A DNA stretch of 7,960 bases from Clostridia bacterium (GTDB lineage: Bacteria; Bacillota; Clostridia; Peptostreptococcales; Anaerovoracaceae). This document shows positions 1 through 5,286 of the stretch, piece by piece. Position 1 is the first letter of the stretch. Each line of letters opens with the position of its first letter. Below the pieces are notes generated by a model. The model did no database searches. It was not told the DNA's origin and worked only from the letters and a program-made list of their open reading frames with translations. A program made the position numbers and the translations under genes. The stretch spans positions 1-7,960 of the forward strand of contig JAIKZT010000318.1 of NCBI GenBank assembly GCA_024682015.1, read 5' to 3'.

Positions 1-1
1 C

Positions 2-535
2 CTCTTCCGTTCGCCGCAGGAAAGACACACGTTCTATCTGCAGCACATCGCGGTCTTCGGGGATGACCTCCTTCGGTACTGCGTCCGGTTGACCAGGAAT
101 TCCCACGATGGCCAGGACGCGGCGCACACGGCGCTGTGCAAAGCCTGGGAGAGCTTGGAAAGCCTGCATGACGGCAGCTGCGCGCGCAGTTGGCTGTTCA
201 CCATCGCGACGAGATGCTGCGCTGATCTGATGCAGCTGCGAAATACGGAACTCGCCGCGGATCCCCGGTGGATCCATCGCCTTGGTGAGGACTGCGCGGA
301 CCAGATCATCCGCGCGCAGGAGAAGGTGTCCATGCACCGGCGCCTGCTGGAGGAACTGGACCGCCTGCCGCCTGCACAGCGAAAAGCCGTTTACTATTGC
401 GGACTCGGAGGGCTTCGGCCCGCGGAGCTCGCCGCCATGGAGGGCGTATCCGCCCACGCCGTGTCCGCGAGGCTCTACCGAGGCATCGAATCGCTACGCC
501 GCGCGCTGACGCAGCCGCCGAAAGAAACTGAATAA
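2..535 (+). CDS. ECF-type sigma-70 family RNA polymerase sigma factor, 5' end cut by window
   Basis: A sigma factor would direct core RNA polymerase to a specific promoter set. The frame is open to the left edge, giving 177 visible residues and a TAA stop at 533-535. Visible residues 20-82 fit sigma region 2: DDLLRYCVRLTRN, then QDAAHTALCKAW in the core-binding helix position, then ARSWLFTIATR. Residues 112-168 fit region 4: LDRLPPAQRKAV followed by a helix-turn-helix, AELAAMEGVSAHAVSARLYRG. No region 3 lies between them, which is the ECF layout. ECF proteins usually have about 20 residues before region 2, so the true start is probably only a few codons outside the window. The in-frame TTG at 89 would delete the start of region 2 and is unlikely. 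Seven cysteines in 177 residues is high. No anti-sigma gene follows; one could lie upstream. The family call is firm; the regulon is unknown. Confidence 0.87.
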   Translation, partial: LFRSPQERHTFYLQHIAVFGDDLLRYCVRLTRNSHDGQDAAHTALCKAWESLESLHDGSCARSWLFTIATRCCADLMQLRNTELAADPRWIHRLGEDCADQIIRAQEKVSMHRRLLEELDRLPPAQRKAVYYCGLGGLRPAELAAMEGVSAHAVSARLYRGIESLRRALTQPPKETE

Positions 536-540
536 AAATG

Positions 541-607
541 ACCCCCTCGCATGCAAAGGAGGGTGCCTCACCGCGGATTTGAAACGTTCGGAGGGGTGCC
601 CTTTTTT
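541..607 (+). terminator. possible intrinsic terminator after the sigma factor gene
   Basis: A pyrimidine-rich arm at 543-548 pairs with the purine-rich arm 591-596. An A-T pair beyond a one-base bulge (541 with 597) could extend it. Four bases (GCCC) then separate the stem from a run of six T at 602-607. A small GAGG/CCTC hairpin (559-569) fits inside the loop. The position right after the sigma stop and the T run support termination. The long interior, the bulge and the gap before the T run make it atypical, so this is a weak call. Confidence 0.35.
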
Positions 608-620
608 CGTGCAGGGGGGC

Positions 621-646
621 GTGCCGCCGGAACGATCCTGCGGCAC
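621..646. other. GC-rich hairpin at the border of the AT-rich promoter region
   Basis: A perfect 7-bp inverted repeat, GTGCCGC (621-627) and GCGGCAC (640-646), can be extended inward by two more G-C pairs after one mismatch, leaving a 6-nt loop (631-636). It sits where GC-rich DNA changes abruptly to AT-rich DNA. In the plus direction it is followed by AATTTAGAATT rather than a clean T run, so it would be a poor intrinsic terminator. It could instead be a protein-binding site or a backup stop for sigma-factor transcription. The structure is seen directly; its role is not known. Confidence 0.4.
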
Positions 647-677
647 AATTTAGAATTATAATAGCATAAATTTTTGA

Positions 678-726
678 ATTTAATATCTTTAGTATAGGTT
701 TTAGAGCATTTAATATTAATAGTATA
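678..726 (+). repeat. tandem 30-bp-spaced direct repeat in the xre promoter region (candidate operator)
   Basis: The pattern TTTAATAT-N4-AGTATA occurs at 679-696 and again at 709-726, offset by exactly 30 bp. Including the base before each copy, 16 of 19 positions are identical. The second copy contains a perfect palindrome TTAATATTAA (710-719). Thirty base pairs is close to three helical turns, so proteins on both copies would face the same side of the DNA. XRE regulators often bind near their own promoters, so autoregulation is the natural inference. AT-rich DNA gives chance similarity more easily, which lowers certainty. Confidence 0.45.
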
Positions 727-728
727 TT
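700..728 (+). promoter_or_regulatory. candidate sigma-A-type promoter for the XRE gene
   Basis: TTTAGA (700-705) and TATATT (723-728) are separated by 17 bp and match the TTGACA/TATAAT consensus at 4 of 6 and 5 of 6 positions. The start point would fall near 735, leaving a leader of about 65 nt before the ATG at 799. The second copy of the 30-bp-spaced repeat covers the spacer and most of the -10, so a bound repressor would block polymerase. A perfect TATAAT at 657-662 lacks a recognisable -35 and was ranked lower. Confidence 0.4.
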
Positions 729-798
729 GGTGAGCCGTTTTCTCATCTATAGACTTTACTCACATACAAATCGATTCGACCATCCGGAGAAGAAGAGC

Positions 799-1137
799 AT
801 GGGGAAAACGGCAAACCAGATCGGAAAAAGAATACGCGCTCTCAGAAACCAGAAGAAGCTTAGCCAGGTAAAGCTCGCGGAGCTTTCGGGTCTGCACGAG
901 TCTTACATCGGTCAGATCGAGCGGGGCGAGAAGAACGTTTCGGTCGAAATGGCTGCCAAAGTCGCAAAGGGGCTGAACATCCCGCTCTCCCGTCTGGTCG
1001 AAGTTCTGGACGACGCCGCTGACCCTGCTGAAGACATTCCGCTGAAATGCTACGAGCTCGTCGCGGAAAAGTCGCCCGACGAGCAGAAGCGCCTCTACCT
1101 GCTGCTCATGGAGATCGAAAAGTACAAGAACAGTTAG
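799..1137 (+). CDS. XRE/Cro-family helix-turn-helix transcriptional regulator
   Basis: This 112-residue cytoplasmic DNA-binding protein has an HTH_3-type domain at about residues 8-67. The order is IGKRIRALRNQKKLSQVKLA, then the recognition-helix region SGLHESYIGQIERGEKNVS, then MAAKVAKGLNIPLSRLVEVL. QIERGEKN is the classic end of the recognition helix in this family. The tail (about 75-112) is charged and predicted helical (ELVAEKSPDEQKRLYLLLMEIEKY) and may mediate dimer formation; no sensor domain is seen. The ATG at 799 was chosen because GGAGAAG (786-792) lies 6 nt upstream and the domain starts at once. The TTG at 727 in the same frame has no such support and would overlap the candidate promoter. 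The gene stands alone between a promoter-like AT-rich leader and a convergent terminator. It is probably a repressor; its targets are not evident, and autoregulation is possible. Confidence 0.9.
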   Translation: MGKTANQIGKRIRALRNQKKLSQVKLAELSGLHESYIGQIERGEKNVSVEMAAKVAKGLNIPLSRLVEVLDDAADPAEDIPLKCYELVAEKSPDEQKRLYLLLMEIEKYKNS

Positions 1138-1144
1138 TTTCAAT

Positions 1145-1169
1145 GTTCCCTGAGCCTGTCGAAGGGAAC
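1145..1169. repeat. short inverted repeat of the widespread CCTTCGACAGGCTCAGGG type
   Basis: GTTCCCT (1145-1151) and AGGGAAC (1163-1169) form a perfect 7-bp inverted repeat around an 11-nt centre. The whole reads GTTCCCTGAGCC then TGTCGAAGGGAAC. From general knowledge, units of the form CCTTCGACA(A/G)GCTCAGG are dispersed intergenic repeats in many unrelated bacterial genomes, often seen as spurious PEPVEG or LSLSKG peptides in automatic translations. Only one copy is present in this window. It begins 8 bases after the xre stop, in the convergent gap. Confidence 0.6.
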
Positions 1170-1189
1170 GCCATGAACGATGCATGTAA

Positions 1190-1222
1190 AAGAGCCTGGA
1201 ATCGCACAGATTCCAGGCTCTT
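1190..1222 (-). terminator. strong intrinsic terminator between convergent xre and patatin genes
   Basis: AAGAGCCTGGAATC (1190-1203) pairs perfectly over 14 bp with 1209-1222 around a 5-nt loop, GCACA. Read on the minus strand, the hairpin ends in CTCTTTTAC, a short U tract, and lies 20 nt past the patatin stop at 1243. It is therefore the natural end of the sirtuin-patatin transcript. In the plus direction only CTCTTGC follows, so it is weaker for xre, though a stem this stable could also stop that transcript. Confidence 0.85.
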
Positions 1223-1242
1223 GCTGCGTCAAGCCAGAGGTT

Positions 1243-2469
1243 CTAGACTAATCCGTTTTTAATGAGCCACAGCGCCGCATTGTACTCGCGGCCCAGAGGA
1301 AGTCGTCCCGCCGCTTCCTTCAGCGGGTGGCCGGCGCCCTGCTTTTTCAAGGCTTCGCAGCCCGCCAGAAACACGGCTGCCTTCGACAGCGTAACTCCTC
1401 CTTCCTGCACGGCCCGGGACTGCGCAGCCGCGTCCGCCAGCGCGTTCCGGTAGGACAGCTTCGAGTAGATCACGCCGCTGTCCAGCCCCAGGATCTCGCC
1501 GGCCCGCTCCGCCGCAGCCAGGCTGCGCTGGTCCATGGCGCCCTTCATGAACGTGAACCGGTTGCCCTCGAAAGCCCCGTAGATCTTCATCGTGTCCAGG
1601 TAGCCCATGCGCATGATGCGGCGGGTATTGGACGGGTCAAACACCACGAAATTGCCCAGCTCCGCGGAAGGCTCGATCATCGTCAGCCGCGCGCCGGCCC
1701 GCTCGATATCCTCGCCCTGCACCCTGCCCGCGGCTTCCAGGTTGACCGCGATGATGCGTTCCGCGCCGCGCTCAAGCGCCATGCGGATGGGCACGTAATC
1801 GTAAAACCCGCCGTCCAGGTACTTGCGCCCGTCAATCTTGTAGGGCTTCACGACGGGATAGCACGAGCAGCTGGCCAGCACGTAATCCATCATCTTCCCT
1901 TCCGGGATGTCTTCTTTCCAAAGGTACAGCGGCGTCCATGTGGCCGGGTCCATGGAGGCCTCTTCGTTCAGGCGCACGGTGCACAGGCCAAAGTCCGTCC
2001 GCGATGCGCGCACGGCCGCCTCCGGAAAACCCTCCATCAGGATGTCCCGGATGCCGGTAAAGCTGCCCCCGCCGTCCTGCAGCACGCGGTCGAAGTCGAA
2101 GACCTCCTCCGTCTTCATGTCCAGCCACATGTCGCGCGCTTTCTCGAAGGAGCCGAGCGCGGCGATGTAGGCGTTCATGGCGCCGATGGACGTGCCGCAG
2201 ACCATGTCGGGCTGTACCCCCAGCTCCCGCAGCGCCTGCCAGACGCCCATCTCGTAGGCGCCCCTGGCCGCGCCGCCGGACAGCACGAGCGCTGTCTTCT
2301 CATGAGAAGCGGGGATCTCGGCCTTTTCCCGGGAGCGCTGAGCCGCCTTTTTCATGGTCTGTGAACCCTTGCGCGCCTCGTCCAGCATTTCGGCCGCCTG
2401 CTCCGTGCGGCCTTTCAGCTTCTGCCGGCCCTCCTCGAGCGCCTCGCTTAAGCTTCTATGTTCAGGCAT
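1243..2469 (-). CDS. patatin-like phospholipase family protein
   Basis: This 408-residue protein is a predicted serine acyl hydrolase acting on phospholipid or other lipid esters. All three patatin signatures are present: the oxyanion-hole glycine loop GGAARG (65-70), the nucleophile elbow GTSIG with Ser94 (92-96), and the catalytic Asp219 in YLDGGFYDYVP (217-227). The Ser-Asp dyad therefore looks intact. Residues 1-55 form a charged, helix-prone N-terminal extension without a signal peptide. Residues after about 290 form a C-terminal region with no motif I recognise. No membrane segment is seen, so it is probably cytosolic or membrane-peripheral. The ATG at 2469 overlaps the end of the sirtuin gene by 22 nt. 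GGAGG (2480-2484 on the plus strand) lies 10 nt upstream, inside the sirtuin coding region, pointing to translational coupling. A strong terminator follows. Exact substrate unknown. Confidence 0.9.
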   Translation of the reverse strand: MPEHRSLSEALEEGRQKLKGRTEQAAEMLDEARKGSQTMKKAAQRSREKAEIPASHEKTALVLSGGAARGAYEMGVWQALRELGVQPDMVCGTSIGAMNAYIAALGSFEKARDMWLDMKTEEVFDFDRVLQDGGGSFTGIRDILMEGFPEAAVRASRTDFGLCTVRLNEEASMDPATWTPLYLWKEDIPEGKMMDYVLASCSCYPVVKPYKIDGRKYLDGGFYDYVPIRMALERGAERIIAVNLEAAGRVQGEDIERAGARLTMIEPSAELGNFVVFDPSNTRRIMRMGYLDTMKIYGAFEGNRFTFMKGAMDQRSLAAAERAGEILGLDSGVIYSKLSYRNALADAAAQSRAVQEGGVTLSKAAVFLAGCEALKKQGAGHPLKEAAGRLPLGREYNAALWLIKNGLV

Positions 2470-3188
2470 TCGCCCAGCACCTCCCCGATCGGGTCGTGGA
2501 TGACGAGATCCGCCCGGGCGTCCGCCGCCGTCTCGGACTTGTTGAGCACGACGAGCTTATCGCCCTTGAAATAGTGCACGAAGCCGGCCGCCGGGTACAC
2601 GACGAGCGACGTGCCGCCGATGATGAGCACGTCCGCCTGGGAAATGGCGTTCACGGCGCCGCGGATGGTCGGCTCGTCGAGCATCTCGCCGTAGAGGACG
2701 ACCTCGGGCTTGATCAGCCCGCCGCACTCGCAGTACGGCACGCCATTTCGGCAATTCGCCTCGTCGAGGATGTAGTCCAGGCCGTATTTCCTGCGGCAGC
2801 GCAGGCAGCGGTTCCGGTGCACGCTGCCGTGGAGCTCGTACACGCGCTTGCTGCCGGCAAGCTGGTGCAGGCCGTCGATGTTCTGCGTGACCACGCCCAA
2901 AAGCTTTCCCTGCTCTTCGAGCTTGGCGAGCGCCTTGTGAGCCCGGTTCGGCTTGGCCCACGTCGCGATCAGGTTCTTCTTGTAATAATCGAAGAATGTG
3001 ACCGGGTCGCTGTCGAAGAAGTCGATGGACAGCATGTCCTCGGGGCTTCTGCCGTAGTTCTGCCGCGCGTGGTACAGGCCGTTTTCACTGCGGAAATCAG
3101 GCACGCCGCTCTCGGTCGAAACGCCCGCGCCGCCGAAAAATACAATGCGCTGAGCCTTGTCCAGTATTTCTTTCAGTTCTTCGTACAT
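2448..3188 (-). CDS. cobB: SIR2-family NAD-dependent protein deacylase (CobB type)
   Basis: This 246-residue cytoplasmic enzyme would remove acetyl groups from protein lysines, consuming NAD and yielding nicotinamide and O-acetyl-ADP-ribose. The Rossmann motif GAGVSTESGVPDFRS (20-34), TQNIDGLH (101-108), catalytic His120 in LHGS, and GTSL are all present. The zinc site is C128-x2-C131 with C153-x-C155. Length matches ordinary bacterial sirtuins. Aligned by eye to E. coli CobB, the Tyr and Arg that bind succinyl or malonyl groups fall on F66 and Y69, so plain deacetylation seems likelier than desuccinylation (inference). The ATG at 3188 has a near-ideal AGGAGG (3195-3200 on the plus strand) 6 nt upstream. 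A perfect terminator-like hairpin sits just before that site. The gene overlaps the downstream phospholipase gene by 22 nt. Acetyl-CoA synthetase, a common sirtuin target, is not nearby. Confidence 0.94.
   Translation of the reverse strand: MYEELKEILDKAQRIVFFGGAGVSTESGVPDFRSENGLYHARQNYGRSPEDMLSIDFFDSDPVTFFDYYKKNLIATWAKPNRAHKALAKLEEQGKLLGVVTQNIDGLHQLAGSKRVYELHGSVHRNRCLRCRRKYGLDYILDEANCRNGVPYCECGGLIKPEVVLYGEMLDEPTIRGAVNAISQADVLIIGGTSLVVYPAAGFVHYFKGDKLVVLNKSETAADARADLVIHDPIGEVLGECLNIEA
2480..2484 (-). promoter_or_regulatory. patatin-gene Shine-Dalgarno site inside the sirtuin coding end
   Basis: On the minus strand this reads GGAGG with 10 nt to the ATG at 2469. It lies within the sirtuin gene about 30 nt before its stop. 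The two genes overlap in different frames, which favours coupled translation from one mRNA. Confidence 0.6.
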
Positions 3189-3193
3189 AAGGG

Positions 3194-3201
3194 TCCTCCT
3201 T
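3194..3201 (-). promoter_or_regulatory. strong Shine-Dalgarno site of the sirtuin gene
   Basis: On the minus strand this reads AAGGAGGA, with its AGGAGG core 6 nt from the ATG at 3188. It fixes the start codon. It lies only 7 nt downstream of the terminator-like hairpin at 3209-3234, so folding there could affect access to it. Confidence 0.8.
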
Positions 3202-3208
3202 GCAAAGC

Positions 3209-3234
3209 AAAAGCGGCCTCGAAAGGCCGCTTTT
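3209..3234 (-). terminator. perfect terminator-type hairpin between glnA and the sirtuin gene
   Basis: AAAAGCGGCCT (3209-3219) pairs with AGGCCGCTTTT (3224-3234) over 11 bp around a 4-nt loop. The stem ends in four T in either direction. It lies 143 nt past the glutamine synthetase stop and 7 nt before the sirtuin Shine-Dalgarno site. It is the only convincing hairpin in the gap, so it may end the UPF0182-glnA transcript. If the sirtuin promoter lies further upstream, it would instead sit inside the sirtuin leader as an attenuator or a 5'-stabilising structure. Confidence 0.75.
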
Positions 3235-3377
3235 CCCGGATGTGTGTATCTTTATTGTATAGAAGGAAAACTATCGGAAGCTTGCGCTCCCCTTACTCTC
3301 TGTTCACTGCACCTAAAGAATAGCGGCCTTTTGTGTGGTTTTCGTGAAGCGAGTGTGGGGTTTTCCTTCATTTTACG
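3235..3377. other. non-coding gap between glnA and the sirtuin gene
   Basis: No credible gene is seen in this stretch. On the minus strand TACAAT (plus positions 3254-3259) is a possible -10 for the sirtuin gene, but no good -35 precedes it. The segment AGCGGCCTTT at 3322-3331 is an exact inverted copy of 3222-3231, which contains the right arm of the nearby hairpin. On the minus-strand RNA it could therefore pair with the first hairpin arm. No second terminator directly follows glnA. Confidence 0.45.
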
Positions 3378-5282
3378 CTAATCGAGGATATTTTTGCGGT
3401 ACCGCGCGTACAGTTTCTCCAGTTTTTCGATGCTTTCCTGCGCCGCGACCTGCATGTCGGAAGCCGTATTGAAATCGCCCGCGTCCAGCGCGTCCTCCAG
3501 CAGAGACAGGAAGCACTTGTGGTGCAGCCCGTCCTGGCAAAGATCCTTCCGCAGAGCGTTGATCTCGTTCCAGCGCGTTTCATCGAGCTGCTTGCAGTTG
3601 TTGCTGTCATGCACCTTCTTCAGTTCATGCACGCGTTCGGCCATCTGCGGCACGAGCCGGTCGCGCAGCGAGAACGACCACTGCTCCACGACGGACGCCT
3701 CGAACGACTCCAGATCGATGGGCGCGAATGCGTTTCCGCGCAGCAGCACCTGCAGTTTCTCGGGATATTCCCTGAACGAGCGCAGATTTTCCCAGACCGT
3801 CGCAGGGCACTTGCCGAACAGTTTTTCGCGGTCTTCCTGCGTGTAGTCCTCGAAGATGTTGTTCTCCGCGCGGTAGACCCGGTCCTTTTCGAGGTAGAAA
3901 TCCTCTTCTCCGTAGGCCTTCGACACGGAGGCGCACAGTTCATCCGGCGTCTTTTTCGCCTTCAGCGCCGCCTCGAGTCCGTCGAGCATGGCCAGATAGC
4001 CTGCCGCGAGCACGAGGTACGTGTTGCTCTTGGGGTTGGGCGCGCGCATCTCAAAGCGCGTCGCGAGCGGACTGTTGATGTCACGGATGAGCCCCAGCAG
4101 TACGGTCCTGTTCCGGGAAGGCTTCTCCACGGAGTGACCCAGCGCCGTGCAGATGGACACGGGCGCCTCAAAGCCGGGCTTTAAGCGCTGGAACGCGTTG
4201 TTGCGGCAGTTGGCCAGCGGGGAGATGACCTCGTAGTTCTTCAAAATGCCCATGAGCGCGCCGTAGCCCAGCGGGGAGAGGTAGTCCTTGGACGGGTCAA
4301 GCGCCGTGAACAGGTTGACGGTCCGCCCGTCCTTCAGCTTCGCCGCCACGCCGAAATGCGTGTGCTTGCCGCTGCCCGCCACGCCCTCGACCGGCTTGGA
4401 CATGAACGTAACGTCCAGCCCGTGGCGGCGGAAGGCATCCTTGATCATGTAGCGCACGAAATAGTCGTTGTCCGCCGCCTGCAGCGCGTCCGCGTAGCGG
4501 AAGTCGATCTCGAGCTGCTCCATGATGTGCTCGTAGCCGCCCTTGTGCAGCTCGGGCTTGACGCCGCCCACTTCCTTGTGGCCCATCTCGATGTTCAGGC
4601 CGTAGCAGTCCAGCAGCTGCAGCGTCCGCTCCAGCGCCGTGCGCACCGGGCCCAGCGTGCGCTTCCAGTACTGTTCCTTCAGCTCCTGGGACACCTGCAG
4701 CCGGTCCTTGTCCGCCACGTCGTGGGGCGTCTTTACGTAGAATTCGATCTCTGTCGCGCTCGTCAGCAGCAGTTCGTCGATGTCATCCGCCGAATCGAAA
4801 GGCAGATAATCGAACACGTAGGGATTTTCACGCAGCATCCGCAGCAGTTCGCTCTTGAACACTTCGATGGCGTCGCGCAGAATGATCCGCGAACCCACGT
4901 CGCGCGTGTTGTTGTGCTTCAGGAACGCCGGAATGCGAAGGCTGCCCACGGGCAGGCCCGTCTCGTCGTCGATGTTGCTGAAATTGTAGTCCACGTACCA
5001 GTTGACCGTGCGGTCGGGCATCAGGTCGACCTTGGCGTCGGAGATGTCCGCGATCTTCGGCAACAGTACGGAAGATCCGTCCGTCTGCTGGCCTTCGGCC
5101 AGAAATTTATCGATGTCCTTCATCATGACCCGCACGGGGATCTTCTCGTCTGTATCGTTTCCGTAGATGTCCGCCGCCGCCAGGCTGACGAAGCGGATCT
5201 CGGGGTGAGCCTCCAGCGCCGCGCGGATCTCCTCCGCAGAGTGCTTGTCGGCGGGAATGGTAAACAGCATTTCTTTTAGCAT
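3378..5282 (-). CDS. glnA: glutamine synthetase, long form (634 residues)
   Basis: This cytoplasmic enzyme would make glutamine from glutamate, ammonia and ATP. The N-terminal domain includes FVSLAAADIYGND and TDGSSV (67-72). The catalytic domain shows TEIEFYV with metal-ligand-type Glu178/Glu180, GHKEVGG (234-240), GSGKHTHFG (303-311), the NNAFQRLKPGFEAP loop (361-374), NRTVLLGL (391-398) and RFEMRAPNPKSNTYL (409-423). The usual active-site residues appear intact. Type I enzymes are about 440-470 residues; this one adds an insertion around 95-165 and a helix-rich C-terminal extension from about 553. The GSGKH motif has Lys where type I normally has Met, as in type III. No adenylylation-site motif (NLY...) is seen. 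The ATG at 5282 lies 4 nt after the UPF0182 stop and has GGAGG 11 nt upstream inside that gene. Met5 is an alternative start with a poorer site. Strong family call; subtype uncertain. Confidence 0.93.
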   Translation of the reverse strand: MLKEMLFTIPADKHSAEEIRAALEAHPEIRFVSLAAADIYGNDTDEKIPVRVMMKDIDKFLAEGQQTDGSSVLLPKIADISDAKVDLMPDRTVNWYVDYNFSNIDDETGLPVGSLRIPAFLKHNNTRDVGSRIILRDAIEVFKSELLRMLRENPYVFDYLPFDSADDIDELLLTSATEIEFYVKTPHDVADKDRLQVSQELKEQYWKRTLGPVRTALERTLQLLDCYGLNIEMGHKEVGGVKPELHKGGYEHIMEQLEIDFRYADALQAADNDYFVRYMIKDAFRRHGLDVTFMSKPVEGVAGSGKHTHFGVAAKLKDGRTVNLFTALDPSKDYLSPLGYGALMGILKNYEVISPLANCRNNAFQRLKPGFEAPVSICTALGHSVEKPSRNRTVLLGLIRDINSPLATRFEMRAPNPKSNTYLVLAAGYLAMLDGLEAALKAKKTPDELCASVSKAYGEEDFYLEKDRVYRAENNIFEDYTQEDREKLFGKCPATVWENLRSFREYPEKLQVLLRGNAFAPIDLESFEASVVEQWSFSLRDRLVPQMAERVHELKKVHDSNNCKQLDETRWNEINALRKDLCQDGLHHKCFLSLLEDALDAGDFNTASDMQVAAQESIEKLEKLYARYRKNILD

Positions 5283-5286
5283 GGCT

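Noticed and set aside
657..662. Perfect TATAAT as the xre -10
   Set aside because: No acceptable -35 lies 16-18 bp upstream, where the GC-rich hairpin sits. The 700-728 pair is better spaced.
306..746. Minus-strand open frame across the sigma factor and the AT-rich gap
   Set aside because: It overlaps the sigma factor coding region, shows an abrupt change in composition, and has no domain. It crosses the hairpins and promoter region.
727..798. Upstream TTG start for the XRE regulator
   Set aside because: There is no ribosome site, the added residues are not family-like, and they would overlap the candidate -10. The ATG at 799 has a good site.
1047..1262. Short plus-strand frame encoding a peptide with FPEPVEGN
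   Set aside because: The peptide is the usual by-product of translating the dispersed inverted repeat and the terminator hairpin.
2448..3188. SIR2 next to patatin as an anti-phage defence module
   Set aside because: Defence SIR2 domains act as NAD-depleting effectors and are usually fused or longer. This one is a standard-length sirtuin with an intact zinc site, and the neighbours are metabolic genes with no sensor or cyclase.
2361..3323. Plus-strand open frame opposite the sirtuin gene
   Set aside because: It is antisense to a well-supported sirtuin, with no ribosome site or recognisable domain.
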